NCBI GenBank assembly: GCA_027364735.1
Contig: DAHXOT010000023.1
Span: forward strand, 1-64,000
Direction: 5' to 3'
DNA length: 64,000 bases
Source: Hydrotalea sp.
GTDB lineage: Bacteria; Bacteroidota; Bacteroidia; Chitinophagales; Chitinophagaceae
Position 1 is the first letter of the stretch. Each line of letters begins with the position of its first letter. The position numbers and the translations under genes were made by a program. Positions 41,417-50,804 of this stretch are shown one piece after another. A model generated the notes under the pieces. The model saw nothing but the letters and a program-made list of their open reading frames with translations. It ran no database searches and was not told the origin of the DNA.

Positions 41417-42919
41417 TTAAACACTTATCACGGTGGCTTCTTTTCTTTCTAAAACCGATATTCCGGAATTAAGATATTCGTCAACCTTTCTTGCACATTC
41501 CCTTCCTTCGCTAATTGCCCACACTACTAAAGATTGCCCTCTTCTCATATCGCCTGCAGTAAAAATTTTTGAAATATTAGTTTGATATTGTTTATCATTT
41601 GCTTTTACATTTCCTCTTTCATCTAATTCAATTTCTAATTCGTCTAACAAACCACTTTTTTGCGGATGTAAAAAACCCATTGCTAATAAGGCAAGTTCAC
41701 AAGGCAATTCTCGTTCACTACCTGCAATTTCTACAAATTCAAAAGGCCGACCATCATTCGTGTATTTCCATTCTAAATCCACAATTTTTAGTGCTTTTAG
41801 GTTTCCTTTTTCATCGCCAATAAATTCTTTTGTAGCTACTGACCATTTTCTTTCTACACCTTCTTCATGCGATGTGGTAGTTTTTAAAATCATTGGATAG
41901 GTAGGCCATGGCATATTTGGTGTTCTAGCTTCTGGTGGTTTAGGTAATAATTCAAATTGTGTAACCGATGCTGCTTTTTGTCTGTTCGATGTTCCTACAC
42001 AATCACTGCCTGTATCGCCACCACCTATTACTACCACATTTTTTCCGGTAGCAAAAATATCTGTTGCATATATATTACTTTCTATGTTTGAATTTGCTAG
42101 TGGATCTTTATTTGCTACCCGTTTATTTTGTTGTTTTAAGAATTGCATGGCAAAATGAACACCTTTTAACTCTCTTCCAGGAATTTTTAGATCTCTGGGT
42201 GTAGTTGATCCGCCTGCTAAAACAATTGCATTAAATTCTCGTAATAAATCGTTGATACTAATATTTACACCAACATTGGCATTAAGTTTAAAATTAATAC
42301 CTTCTTCTTCCATTATTTTTATTCTTCTGTCTATTACCCATTTCTCTAATTTAAAGTCGGGAATGCCATAGCGTAATAATCCGCCAGGGGCATCATCTCT
42401 TTCAAAAACTGTAACCGTATGACCTGCATAATTTAATTGAGCTGCTGCAGCTAAACCTGCAGGTCCGGATCCAATAACTGCTATTTTTTTTCCGGTTTTA
42501 ATAGCCGGTTTGCGAGGTTTTACAAAGTTCTTATCGAATGCAATTTCGATGATGTGTTTTTCAATTTCTTCAATTGTTATTGGAGGTTGATTTATACCTA
42601 ATACACAAGCAGATTCGCAAGGTGCCGGACAAATTCTTCCGGTAAACTCGGGAAAATTATTGGTTGATATTAATATGCTGTATGCTTCTTCCCAGTTGCC
42701 GTCGTATACGGCATCATTAAATTCTGGAATTACATTTCCCAGTGGGCAACCATTATGGCAAAATGGTACACCACAATTCATACAACGAGCAGCTTGTTGA
42801 TTTAGTTTTTCTTCGGTAAAAGATAAAATATATTCTTTATAATCCTTAACACGCTCTACTACCGAACGTTTTGCCGGTAGTTCTCTTGTAAATTCCATAA
42901 AACCAGTTGGCTTACCCAT
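41417..42919 (-). CDS. gltD: Glutamate synthase small subunit
   Basis: FAD/NADPH-dependent beta subunit of 500 residues that feeds electrons to GltB. The N-terminal cysteines for two 4Fe-4S clusters are in CMNCGVPFCHNGCPLGN (about 42-58) and CPAPCESACVLGI (about 96-108). FAD binding: VIGSGPAGLAAAAQL (about 149-163); NADPH binding: VVIGGGDTGSDCVGT (about 294-308); closing FAD motif KIFTAGDMRRGQSLVVWAI. Directly downstream of gltB, 62 bases apart, and followed by a terminator. Confidence 0.96.
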   Translation of the reverse strand: MGKPTGFMEFTRELPAKRSVVERVKDYKEYILSFTEEKLNQQAARCMNCGVPFCHNGCPLGNVIPEFNDAVYDGNWEEAYSILISTNNFPEFTGRICPAPCESACVLGINQPPITIEEIEKHIIEIAFDKNFVKPRKPAIKTGKKIAVIGSGPAGLAAAAQLNYAGHTVTVFERDDAPGGLLRYGIPDFKLEKWVIDRRIKIMEEEGINFKLNANVGVNISINDLLREFNAIVLAGGSTTPRDLKIPGRELKGVHFAMQFLKQQNKRVANKDPLANSNIESNIYATDIFATGKNVVVIGGGDTGSDCVGTSNRQKAASVTQFELLPKPPEARTPNMPWPTYPMILKTTTSHEEGVERKWSVATKEFIGDEKGNLKALKIVDLEWKYTNDGRPFEFVEIAGSERELPCELALLAMGFLHPQKSGLLDELEIELDERGNVKANDKQYQTNISKIFTAGDMRRGQSLVVWAISEGRECARKVDEYLNSGISVLERKEATVISV

Positions 42920-42981
42920 TGCTTATATTGGTTTATAGTTTGTAAAATAAATGCACTGAATGATAATGGAATAATACATTA

Positions 42982-45900
42982 TTATTTATTGCTCATTTCA
43001 GTTTTTTTCTTTTTTTCTGAAAGTACTTTTTTATAATCCTGTGGGAATACTTTTACGAAATTCTTTAATTGATTATCAAAATCGTCTAATACAAATTTGG
43101 CGATGGTGCTTCCAGTATTTTGATAATGTTTTTCAATCATTGTTAATAATTCGTTTACATCTTCCTCCTCATTCACAGGATCTATATCTACCATTTCTTT
43201 ATTGCAATTATTAGCAAATATGCCTCTAACATCGTATATGTAAGCAATGCCACCGCTCATGCCCGCAGCAAAATTTCTTCCTGTATCGCCAAGAATTACA
43301 ACCCTTCCACCCGTCATATATTCACAGCCATGATCGCCAACACCTTCTACCACTGCATTTACACCCGAATTTCGAACTGCAAAACGTTCTCCGGCTTTTC
43401 CACGAATAAATGCTTCGCCACTTGTTGCTCCATAAAAAGCAACATTACCAATAATGATATTTTCTTCCGGAATAAAAGTTGCTTCTTTAGCCGGGTATAT
43501 AATTAATCTTGCTCCACTTATTCCTTTACCAAAATAGTCATTGGCATCTCCTTCTATCTCTAACGTTATACCATTTGTGTTAAAAGCTCCAAAACTTTGT
43601 CCGGCTGTTCCTGTAAATTTAAAGTGAATGGTATCATCCGGTAAACCGGCAGAACGGTATTTTTTTGTTATTTCATTTGATAAAATTGCACCAACTGTTC
43701 TATCGGTATTTACTATTTCAAAATTTGCTTTAACTTTTTGCTGAAATTCTATAGCAGGTTTAGCGGCTTCTAATAATTTCCAGTCTAACACATTGGCAAT
43801 GCCATGGTCCTGTTCTTCTTGTTTATATAAACCTACATATTCACTGGATGGTTCTTTATAAAGAATAGGAGAGAGATCGAGTTTGCTATATTTCCAATGC
43901 GTAATATTTTCTCTTAAATGTAAAGTATCTACTTGGCCAATCATTTCATTCACTGTTCTAAATCCAAGTTCAGCCATTATTTCGCGTAATTCTTGAACAA
44001 TAAATTTGAAGAAATTAACTACATGATCCGGATCTCCTGTAAATCTTTTTCTTAATTCCGGATTTTGTGTAGCAACGCCAACTGGACAAGTATTTAAATG
44101 GCATTTTCTCATCATAATGCAACCTTCAACAATTAATGCTGCGGTAGCAATTCCCCATTCTTCGGCTCCTAATAATGCTGCAATTGCAATATCTCTGCCC
44201 GTACGCATTTGTCCATCGGCTTGTACCGTAATTCTACTGCGTAATTTATTTTTTACTAAAGTTTGATGTGTTTCTGCTAATCCTAATTCCCATGGAAGAC
44301 CTGTATGTTTAATAGAAGAAATAGGCGAAGCTCCTGTTCCACCATCATGCCCGGCAATAAGAACTACATCTGCTTTTGCTTTAGCAACTCCGGCTGCAAT
44401 AGTTCCAACACCTGCTTTAGAAACTAGTTTTACATTGATGCGTGCATTTCTATTGGCATTTTTTAAATCGAATATGAGTTGTGCTAAATCTTCAATTGAA
44501 TAAATATCGTGATGTGGTGGTGGAGAAATTAAGCCAACGCCCGGAGTTGAATGACGCACTTTTCCTATCCATTCATCTACTTTATGCCCGGGTAGTTGCC
44601 CTCCTTCACCCGGTTTGGCACCCTGAGCCATTTTAATTTGTAATTCATCTGCTTCTGTTAAGTATAAACTGGTTACACCAAAACGTGCTGATGCTACTTG
44701 TTTAATGGCACTACGCATGCTATCGCCATTAGGCAATTTTTCGTATCTCATTTCATCTTCTCCACCTTCGCCGGTATTGCTTTTAGCACCAATACGGTTC
44801 ATTGCAATTGCAAGTGTACTATGTGCTTCATGCGAAATAGAACCAAAGCTCATGGCACCTGTTGCAAAACGTTTATAAATATTTTCTGCCGGTTCTACTT
44901 CATCAATTGATATAGAAGGTTTATTGCGTTTAAAATCTAATAAACTTCTAATAGTAATTGCTTTTTCACTTTGGTCGTTAACCAGTTTAGAATATTTTTT
45001 GAAAGTATGATAATCATTATTTCTGGTGGCTTGTTGTAATAAATGAATGGTTTGAGGATTGAATAAATGAAATTCTCCTTTGCGTTTCCATTGATATAAT
45101 CCGCCAACAGGTAATCTTTGTACCGGTATTTCGGTTTTGCTGAAAGAAAAAAAGTGTCTTGCTAATACTTCACGAGCAATCTCATCTAATCCCATACCTT
45201 CAATGCGAGAAGTAGCACCGGTAAAATATTTATCTACTACTAATTTATTTAATCCAACAATTTCAAATATCTGTGCACCTTGATAAGATTGTAAGGTGGA
45301 GATGCCCATTTTACTAAATACTTTTAGTAATCCATCGCACACAGCTTTTATATAATTCTTCTTTAGTTGTTCATGGTCTTTATCGGTTTTTAAGAAATTG
45401 GTATCTTTTAAACTACGCAAAGTAGATAAAGCCAAATAAGGATTAATAGCTGTAGCGCCAAAACCAATTAAGCATGCAAAATGGTGTACTTCCCAAACAT
45501 CGCCTGCTTCTACAATAATACCTACTTGTCCGCGATAACCTTTTCGAATTAAATGGTGATGAACAGCGGCAGTGGCTAATAATGATGGAATAGGAGCATG
45601 CTCACTGTCAATAGCACGATCTGATAAAATTAAAACCTCAAAACCATCTTCTACAGCATCAACGGCATAGCGGCATAGCCTGTCTAAACCTCTTTGTAAC
45701 GATCCCGGTTTACCGTCGGCTCTAAAATATATTTGTAAGGTTTTTGCCTGAAATATGCCGGTATCAATACTTCTAATTTTTTCTAATCCATGGTTAGAAA
45801 GGATAGGATGTTTTAATGCTACACTATGGCAATCTAATGGGTCTTCTACCAACAAATTGCCATTGTTACCTGCAAAAGTGGCTAAGCTCATTACCAATCT

Positions 45901-47505
45901 TTCACGAATTGGATCGATAGGTGGGTTAGTAACTTGAGCAAATAATTGTTTAAAATAATGACTTAAATGTTGTGGCTGGTTACTTAAAATTGCTAAAGGT
46001 GTATCGGTTCCCATGGATCCTATGGGTTCTTTTCCTTCCAATGCCATAGGGGCAATAATAGTTTCCAGATCTTCAGTTGAATAACCAAATGCTTTTTGAT
46101 ATTTGAAAATTTGTTCTTGCGATAGATGAGAGAAAGTAACTCTTGGTTCGGGTAATTCTTCTAATTTAATTTTGTATTTATTTAGCCATTCGCCATAGGG
46201 TTTTTGTGTGCAAATGGTTTGTTTTAATTCATCATCACTAATAATTCTTCCTTGCTCCATATCAACCACAAACATTTTACCCGGTTGCAATCTTCCTTTT
46301 TCTTTTACCAATTTTTGATCGATTGGAAGTGTTCCTGTTTCTGATGCCATAATTACCCTATCGTCAGTAGTAACGCAATAACGTGAGGGGCGAAGTCCGT
46401 TTCTATCTAACGTTGCTCCAATTATTTTTCCATCGGTAAAAGAAATAGAAGCTGGTCCATCCCAAGGCTCCATAAAGGCTGCATGAAATTCATAAAATGC
46501 TTTTTTCAATGGATTCATATCTTCATTACCATCCCATGCTTCAGGAATCAGCATCATCATTACATGAGGCAGTGTTCTTCCACACATGGTTAATAATTCT
46601 ATCATATTATCTAAACATGCTGAGTCGGATTGTCCTTCAAAAATAATGGGTAACAGCATGTCCATTTCTTCTTTGCTGAAGTAGGGTGATGTGAAACTTT
46701 TTTCACTTGTTTTTAGCCAGTTTAAATTTCCTTGTAATGTATTTATTTCGCCATTATGTGCAATGTAGCGGAATGGTTGTGCTAATTTCCATGAAGGAAA
46801 AGTATTGGTTGCAAAACGTGAATGGATTAAGCCAAAGGCACTAACCATTCTTTTGTTATTTAAGTCGGGGAAATAATTTCTTACCTGAAGGCTGGTTAAT
46901 TGCCCTTTATATACCAAAGTTTTGTAAGATAAAGAGGCAATGTAAAATCCTATGGTATCTTTTTTAACAGAGTTATTGATAGTATGACTTGCATAGTTGC
47001 GAAGTACAAATAGTTTTCTTTCGAATGCTTCCGGTGAGGAAATATAATCGGGGCAAGCAATAAATACTTGTTCAATTTCGGGCTCTACAGATAAAGCAGT
47101 GGCTCCAATATTAGATTGGTTTACGGGCACTTTTCGGTAAGCCAAAATTTCTAATCCTAATTTTTCGGCAGAGCGATTAAAAATATCTCTACACTCTTCT
47201 TTTAAGCGAATATCTTTTGGAAAAAATAAAACGCCTACACCGTACTTTCCAAAAGCAGGAAGATGAATGCCTAATTTAACACACTCATCAAAGAAAAATT
47301 CGTGTGGAATTTGAATTAGTATACCGGCACCATCTCCAGTATTATTTTCGCATCCACAGGCACCACGGTGCTCCATATTTTCTAAAATAGTAAGTGCATC
47401 GGAAATAATTTGGTGCGATTTATTTCCTTTAATATTAGCCACAAAGCCAATACCACAAGCATCGTGCTCGAATGCAGCATTATATAGTCCTGTTGTACTT
47501 GCCAT
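42982..47505 (-). CDS. gltB: Glutamate synthase large subunit
   Basis: Transfers the amide nitrogen of glutamine to 2-oxoglutarate; 1507 residues. The N-terminal glutamine amidotransferase domain begins at the nucleophile Cys17 in EHDACGIGFV (propeptide removed). The central and FMN TIM-barrel domains follow (GLISPPPHHDIYSIEDLAQLI, GHDGGTGASP), then the 3Fe-4S site in CIMMRKCHLNTCPVGVATQ (about 1130-1148), and the C-terminal GXGXG helix domain (FAAGMSGGIAYI). First of gltBD, downstream of ilvA by 133 bases. With Amt and PII it forms the ammonium assimilation set. Confidence 0.97.
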   Translation of the reverse strand: MASTTGLYNAAFEHDACGIGFVANIKGNKSHQIISDALTILENMEHRGACGCENNTGDGAGILIQIPHEFFFDECVKLGIHLPAFGKYGVGVLFFPKDIRLKEECRDIFNRSAEKLGLEILAYRKVPVNQSNIGATALSVEPEIEQVFIACPDYISSPEAFERKLFVLRNYASHTINNSVKKDTIGFYIASLSYKTLVYKGQLTSLQVRNYFPDLNNKRMVSAFGLIHSRFATNTFPSWKLAQPFRYIAHNGEINTLQGNLNWLKTSEKSFTSPYFSKEEMDMLLPIIFEGQSDSACLDNMIELLTMCGRTLPHVMMMLIPEAWDGNEDMNPLKKAFYEFHAAFMEPWDGPASISFTDGKIIGATLDRNGLRPSRYCVTTDDRVIMASETGTLPIDQKLVKEKGRLQPGKMFVVDMEQGRIISDDELKQTICTQKPYGEWLNKYKIKLEELPEPRVTFSHLSQEQIFKYQKAFGYSTEDLETIIAPMALEGKEPIGSMGTDTPLAILSNQPQHLSHYFKQLFAQVTNPPIDPIRERLVMSLATFAGNNGNLLVEDPLDCHSVALKHPILSNHGLEKIRSIDTGIFQAKTLQIYFRADGKPGSLQRGLDRLCRYAVDAVEDGFEVLILSDRAIDSEHAPIPSLLATAAVHHHLIRKGYRGQVGIIVEAGDVWEVHHFACLIGFGATAINPYLALSTLRSLKDTNFLKTDKDHEQLKKNYIKAVCDGLLKVFSKMGISTLQSYQGAQIFEIVGLNKLVVDKYFTGATSRIEGMGLDEIAREVLARHFFSFSKTEIPVQRLPVGGLYQWKRKGEFHLFNPQTIHLLQQATRNNDYHTFKKYSKLVNDQSEKAITIRSLLDFKRNKPSISIDEVEPAENIYKRFATGAMSFGSISHEAHSTLAIAMNRIGAKSNTGEGGEDEMRYEKLPNGDSMRSAIKQVASARFGVTSLYLTEADELQIKMAQGAKPGEGGQLPGHKVDEWIGKVRHSTPGVGLISPPPHHDIYSIEDLAQLIFDLKNANRNARINVKLVSKAGVGTIAAGVAKAKADVVLIAGHDGGTGASPISSIKHTGLPWELGLAETHQTLVKNKLRSRITVQADGQMRTGRDIAIAALLGAEEWGIATAALIVEGCIMMRKCHLNTCPVGVATQNPELRKRFTGDPDHVVNFFKFIVQELREIMAELGFRTVNEMIGQVDTLHLRENITHWKYSKLDLSPILYKEPSSEYVGLYKQEEQDHGIANVLDWKLLEAAKPAIEFQQKVKANFEIVNTDRTVGAILSNEITKKYRSAGLPDDTIHFKFTGTAGQSFGAFNTNGITLEIEGDANDYFGKGISGARLIIYPAKEATFIPEENIIIGNVAFYGATSGEAFIRGKAGERFAVRNSGVNAVVEGVGDHGCEYMTGGRVVILGDTGRNFAAGMSGGIAYIYDVRGIFANNCNKEMVDIDPVNEEEDVNELLTMIEKHYQNTGSTIAKFVLDDFDNQLKNFVKVFPQDYKKVLSEKKKKTEMSNK

Positions 47506-47638
47506 TTACGTGTATTATGTTGTTATAGTTATAATGAATTATTAAATAATATACCTCTAAGGCAAGCAATCGTTTCATCAAAAATATTCAAAAAAAAGGA
47601 ATTTCGATATGAAAATTTTCAATAAAATATCCACTTTT

Positions 47639-48895
47639 TTAGATAAGATATCCAAAAAGTGTATCATTTTTATTAATTTCCGAATAATCTATGTTAAACG
47701 AGTGCATGCGATTAATGAGCGAAGTATAATCCTTTTTATCTAAAAGCTCAATTCCCACCAAAGCAGGGCCTGTTTCTTTATTGGTTTTTTGCATGTATTC
47801 AAATCTGGTAATATCATCGGTTGGGCCTAAAACGCAATTTAAAAATTCTCTTAATGCTCCAGGTCTTTGTGCAAACCGAATAAGAAAATAATGTTTTAGT
47901 CCTTCATATTGTAAGGATCTTTCTTTAATTTCCGGCATACGATCAATATCATTATTACTTCCACTTACAATACAAACAATGGTTTTACCTTTTATTTTAT
48001 CGGCGTAGTTATCCAATGCTGCAATACTAAGAGCACCTGCCGGCTCTACAACAATAGCTTCTTCATTGTATAATTTTAAAATTGTTGTACAAACTTTGCC
48101 TTCAGGAACTAACTGAATATCGTTTAAAACATTACTGCAAATATTAAATGTAATATCTCCAATACGTTTTACTGCAGCTCCATCAACAAACCTATCAATT
48201 TTATCAATTGTAACGGGGTGCCCTTGGCGAAAGGCTTCCGTCATAGATGGAGCACCTTGTGGTTCAACTCCTATAATTTTTGTTTTTGGTGAGATAGTTT
48301 TAAAATAGGTGCCAATTCCGGCACTTAAACCTCCACCACCAATAGGTACAAAAACATAGTCTATAGCAGATAAATCTTCTAAAATTTCAACAGCAACTGT
48401 TCCTTGACCTTCAATAATTTTATAATCATCAAAAGGAGGAATAAAAGTCATTTGGTTTTCTTCTGTGTATTGTTTTGCTGCAATGGCACAATCGTCAAAT
48501 GTATCGCCAATGAGTTTTATTTCTATATTTTCACCACCAAACATTTTAGTTTGATTAACTTTTTGTTTAGGTGTAATAATGGGCATAAATACAACACCGT
48601 TAGTGTTTAATTTTTTGCAGCTATAAGCAAATCCTTGTGCATGATTACCGGCACTGGCACATACTACACCACGTTGCAGTTTTTCGTTGGGAAGTGTGCT
48701 CATCATATTAAAAGCACCACGCAATTTATAAGAGCGTACTATTTGCAAGTCTTCTCTTTTTAAATATACATTGCATTGATATTTATTGGATAAATTATGA
48801 TTGAGTTGAAGTGGTGTTTTGGTAATCACTTTCTTTAATCTCAATGCTGCTTCACCAAACTGTAATTGATGTGATATGGGATTTGTAATAAACAT
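47639..48895 (-). CDS. ilvA: Threonine ammonia-lyase
   Basis: PLP enzyme of 418 residues that deaminates threonine to 2-oxobutyrate, the entry to isoleucine. PLP lysine in VRSYKLRGAFNMM (about 55-67), ASAGNHAQGFAYS and the glycine loop VPIGGGGLSAGI. The C-terminal part (about 325-418) has one ACT-like regulatory domain (HYFLIRFAQRPGALREFLN), shorter than the double domain of E. coli IlvA. Last gene of the ilv group; links the thr operon to isoleucine. A strong hairpin precedes it. Confidence 0.94.
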   Translation of the reverse strand: MFITNPISHQLQFGEAALRLKKVITKTPLQLNHNLSNKYQCNVYLKREDLQIVRSYKLRGAFNMMSTLPNEKLQRGVVCASAGNHAQGFAYSCKKLNTNGVVFMPIITPKQKVNQTKMFGGENIEIKLIGDTFDDCAIAAKQYTEENQMTFIPPFDDYKIIEGQGTVAVEILEDLSAIDYVFVPIGGGGLSAGIGTYFKTISPKTKIIGVEPQGAPSMTEAFRQGHPVTIDKIDRFVDGAAVKRIGDITFNICSNVLNDIQLVPEGKVCTTILKLYNEEAIVVEPAGALSIAALDNYADKIKGKTIVCIVSGSNNDIDRMPEIKERSLQYEGLKHYFLIRFAQRPGALREFLNCVLGPTDDITRFEYMQKTNKETGPALVGIELLDKKDYTSLINRMHSFNIDYSEINKNDTLFGYLI

Positions 48896-48903
48896 ATTAA
48901 TTG

Positions 48904-48938
48904 AAACCCTTGAAGATTCAACTCTTCAAGGGTTTTTT
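48904..48938 (+). terminator. Strong hairpin between ilvC and ilvA
   Basis: Arms AAACCCTTGAAGA and TCTTCAAGGGTTT (48904-48916, 48923-48935) pair perfectly over 13 bases. The T-run (TTTTTTAT) is on the plus strand, whereas both flanking genes are read on the minus strand, where only TTTCAATT follows. It may partly terminate ilvC transcription, protect mRNA ends, or stop antisense transcripts. Confidence 0.6.
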
Positions 48939-48953
48939 ATATTTAATCAAATT

Positions 48954-50003
48954 TTATTTTTGATTTTCAGGGCGTAATGAACGAACTGTTTTACCTGCTT
49001 GCCACATTTCGCTATCGTGTAATTCTTTCAACTCGGCATCTAATTTTTCGCGATAATCGGGTTGAGAGTTAGAATCAATAGAACGTTGAGATTCTTTACC
49101 TGTTGCAACACTTTCGTATAGTTCTTTAAATACCGGAGCTGTTGCATCACGAAACTTTTTCCACCAATCTAATGCACCACGTTGGGCTGTAGTAGAGCAA
49201 TTGGCATACATCCAATCCATTCCATTTTCTGCAACCAATGGCATTAACGATTGTGTTAATTCTTCAACAGTTTCGTTAAAGGCTTCACTTGGTGTATGGC
49301 CGGCATCGCGTAATACTTGATATTGTGCTGCAAAAATACCTTGTATAGCACCCATCAATGTTCCGCGTTCGCCTGTTAAATCGCTGTAAACTTCTTTCTT
49401 AAAATTTGTTTCAAACAAATAACCACTTCCTACGGCTATGCCTAATGCAATAGCTCGTTCTCTTGCCTTACCGGTTGCATCTTGGTACACAGCATAACTG
49501 CTATTTAAACCTCTTCCTTGTAAAAACATTCTTCTTAAAGAAGTACCTGAACCTTTAGGAGCAACTAAAATAACATCAACATCGGCAGGAGGAATGATTC
49601 CTGTTTGATCGTTAAAAGTGATCCCAAAACCATGCGAAAAATATAATGCTTTACCGGCAGTTAAATGTTTTTTTACTGTTGGCCATAATGCAATTTGTGC
49701 AGCATCGCTTAATAAATAGCAAAAAACAGTTCCGCGTTCTAATGCTTCTTCAATTTCAAATAAAGTTTCTCCCGGAACCCAGCCATCGGCAACTGCTTTA
49801 TCCCAAGTTTTAGAATTTTTACGTTGACCAATAATTACATTAACTCCATTATCGCGTTGGTTTAATGCTTGTCCGGGGCCTTGTACACCATAACCAATTA
49901 CAGCAACAGTTTCGTTTTTTAAAACTTCCTGTGCTTTACTCAGTGGAAACTCTTCGCGGGTTACTACAGTTTCTACAACACCGCCAAAATTTAATTGTGC
50001 CAT
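48954..50003 (-). CDS. ilvC: Ketol-acid reductoisomerase
   Basis: Second enzyme of valine/isoleucine synthesis: isomerises and reduces acetolactate or acetohydroxybutyrate. 349 residues. NADPH-binding Rossmann motif VIGYGVQGPGQALNQRD (about 35-51); metal-binding catalytic block SDLTGERGTLMGAIQGIF with the DxxxE pattern; C-terminal knotted helices GALDWWKKFRD. The GxGxQ loop and acidic sites are intact. 185 bases from ilvN, with a dispersed hairpin in the gap. Length suits the short subgroup of Bacteroidota. Confidence 0.95.
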   Translation of the reverse strand: MAQLNFGGVVETVVTREEFPLSKAQEVLKNETVAVIGYGVQGPGQALNQRDNGVNVIIGQRKNSKTWDKAVADGWVPGETLFEIEEALERGTVFCYLLSDAAQIALWPTVKKHLTAGKALYFSHGFGITFNDQTGIIPPADVDVILVAPKGSGTSLRRMFLQGRGLNSSYAVYQDATGKARERAIALGIAVGSGYLFETNFKKEVYSDLTGERGTLMGAIQGIFAAQYQVLRDAGHTPSEAFNETVEELTQSLMPLVAENGMDWMYANCSTTAQRGALDWWKKFRDATAPVFKELYESVATGKESQRSIDSNSQPDYREKLDAELKELHDSEMWQAGKTVRSLRPENQK

Positions 50004-50057
50004 TTTTGTTTTGTTTACTGATTTAATAGTTGTGTTTGTTTTTTGTTATCGGCTGTA

Positions 50058-50095
50058 GTACAAGTAGGTGCTTCTGTTGCGTCGCACTCTTGTAC
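50058..50095. repeat. Dispersed hairpin repeat, copy 3
   Basis: Arms GTACAAG (50058-50064) and CTTGTAC (50089-50095), inner GTGC/GCAC, and core GTTGCGTCGCAC (50076-50087). It lies in the ilvN-ilvC gap. Core orientation is the same as in the other three copies; the outer arms differ in sequence from copy to copy but still pair. Confidence 0.68.
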
Positions 50096-50188
50096 ATTTT
50101 GTTTTTGTTCGTCTTTTTTTAAATTACTTTTTAAAGGCAACTGCTTTACTATAATGCAATACAATACAGCATTGCAATTCAATAATAA

Positions 50189-50776
50189 CTACATGCTAAA
50201 TACTTTATCTTGTTGATTTAAGAATTCATTTTCCATTAAATCTTCTCCAGGTTGTTCTTCGTCGAATTCTTTTAATTTTTCGTGAAAGCCACTACTTGTT
50301 TTAATAATAGCAACTCTTGCACTGCGAACAAATTCAATTAATCCGTACGGTTCTAATGCTTTAATTAATTTCTCAATTTCTTCTCTGTGGCCAGTAGTTT
50401 CAAAAACAGTATAATCTTTTCTTATAGCAACTGCTCTTGCTCCATATTCACGTAATAAGCGTTCTACTTTTACTTTTTCTGCAATAATATCTGTTGGTAC
50501 TTTATACAGAGCCAATTCTTGCCAAACAATTTCATCGTTGGTATTAAAATATGCTTTTAAAACCTCTACTTGTTTTTCAATTTGGCGACAAAGTTTTCGA
50601 ACTACTTCTTCGTACTCGTTGATGATAATGGTGAAGCGATGAATACCTTCGGCTTCTGATGGAGAAACATTTAAACTTTCTATATTAATTTTTCTTCTGG
50701 AAAAAATAATGGCAATACGATTTAATAAACCAACTTGGTTTTCGGTATATACGGTTATGGTAAATTCTTGTTTCAT
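50189..50776 (-). CDS. ilvN: Acetolactate synthase small (regulatory) subunit
   Basis: A 195-residue regulatory subunit with an N-terminal ACT domain (FTITVYTENQVGLLNRIAIIFSRRKINIESL, about 4-34), which binds valine, and a second ferredoxin-like domain (KVPTDIIAEKVKVERLLREYGARAVAI... onward) that ends LIEFVRSARVAI. It stimulates and feedback-inhibits IlvB. It starts 28 bases after the ilvB stop, so the two are co-translated. Confidence 0.94.
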   Translation of the reverse strand: MKQEFTITVYTENQVGLLNRIAIIFSRRKINIESLNVSPSEAEGIHRFTIIINEYEEVVRKLCRQIEKQVEVLKAYFNTNDEIVWQELALYKVPTDIIAEKVKVERLLREYGARAVAIRKDYTVFETTGHREEIEKLIKALEPYGLIEFVRSARVAIIKTSSGFHEKLKEFDEEQPGEDLMENEFLNQQDKVFSM

Positions 50777-50804
50777 TTTGTATTTGCTTTAAAGGATATT
50801 TATT

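Noticed and set aside
50018-50100. Short peptide frames containing CATQ or SATQ read through the dispersed repeat (before ilvC and ilvB)
   Set aside because: The shared residues follow from the DNA core being identical. Copies before mutS and thrC have no ATG in that frame, and the tails differ, so a conserved peptide is unlikely.
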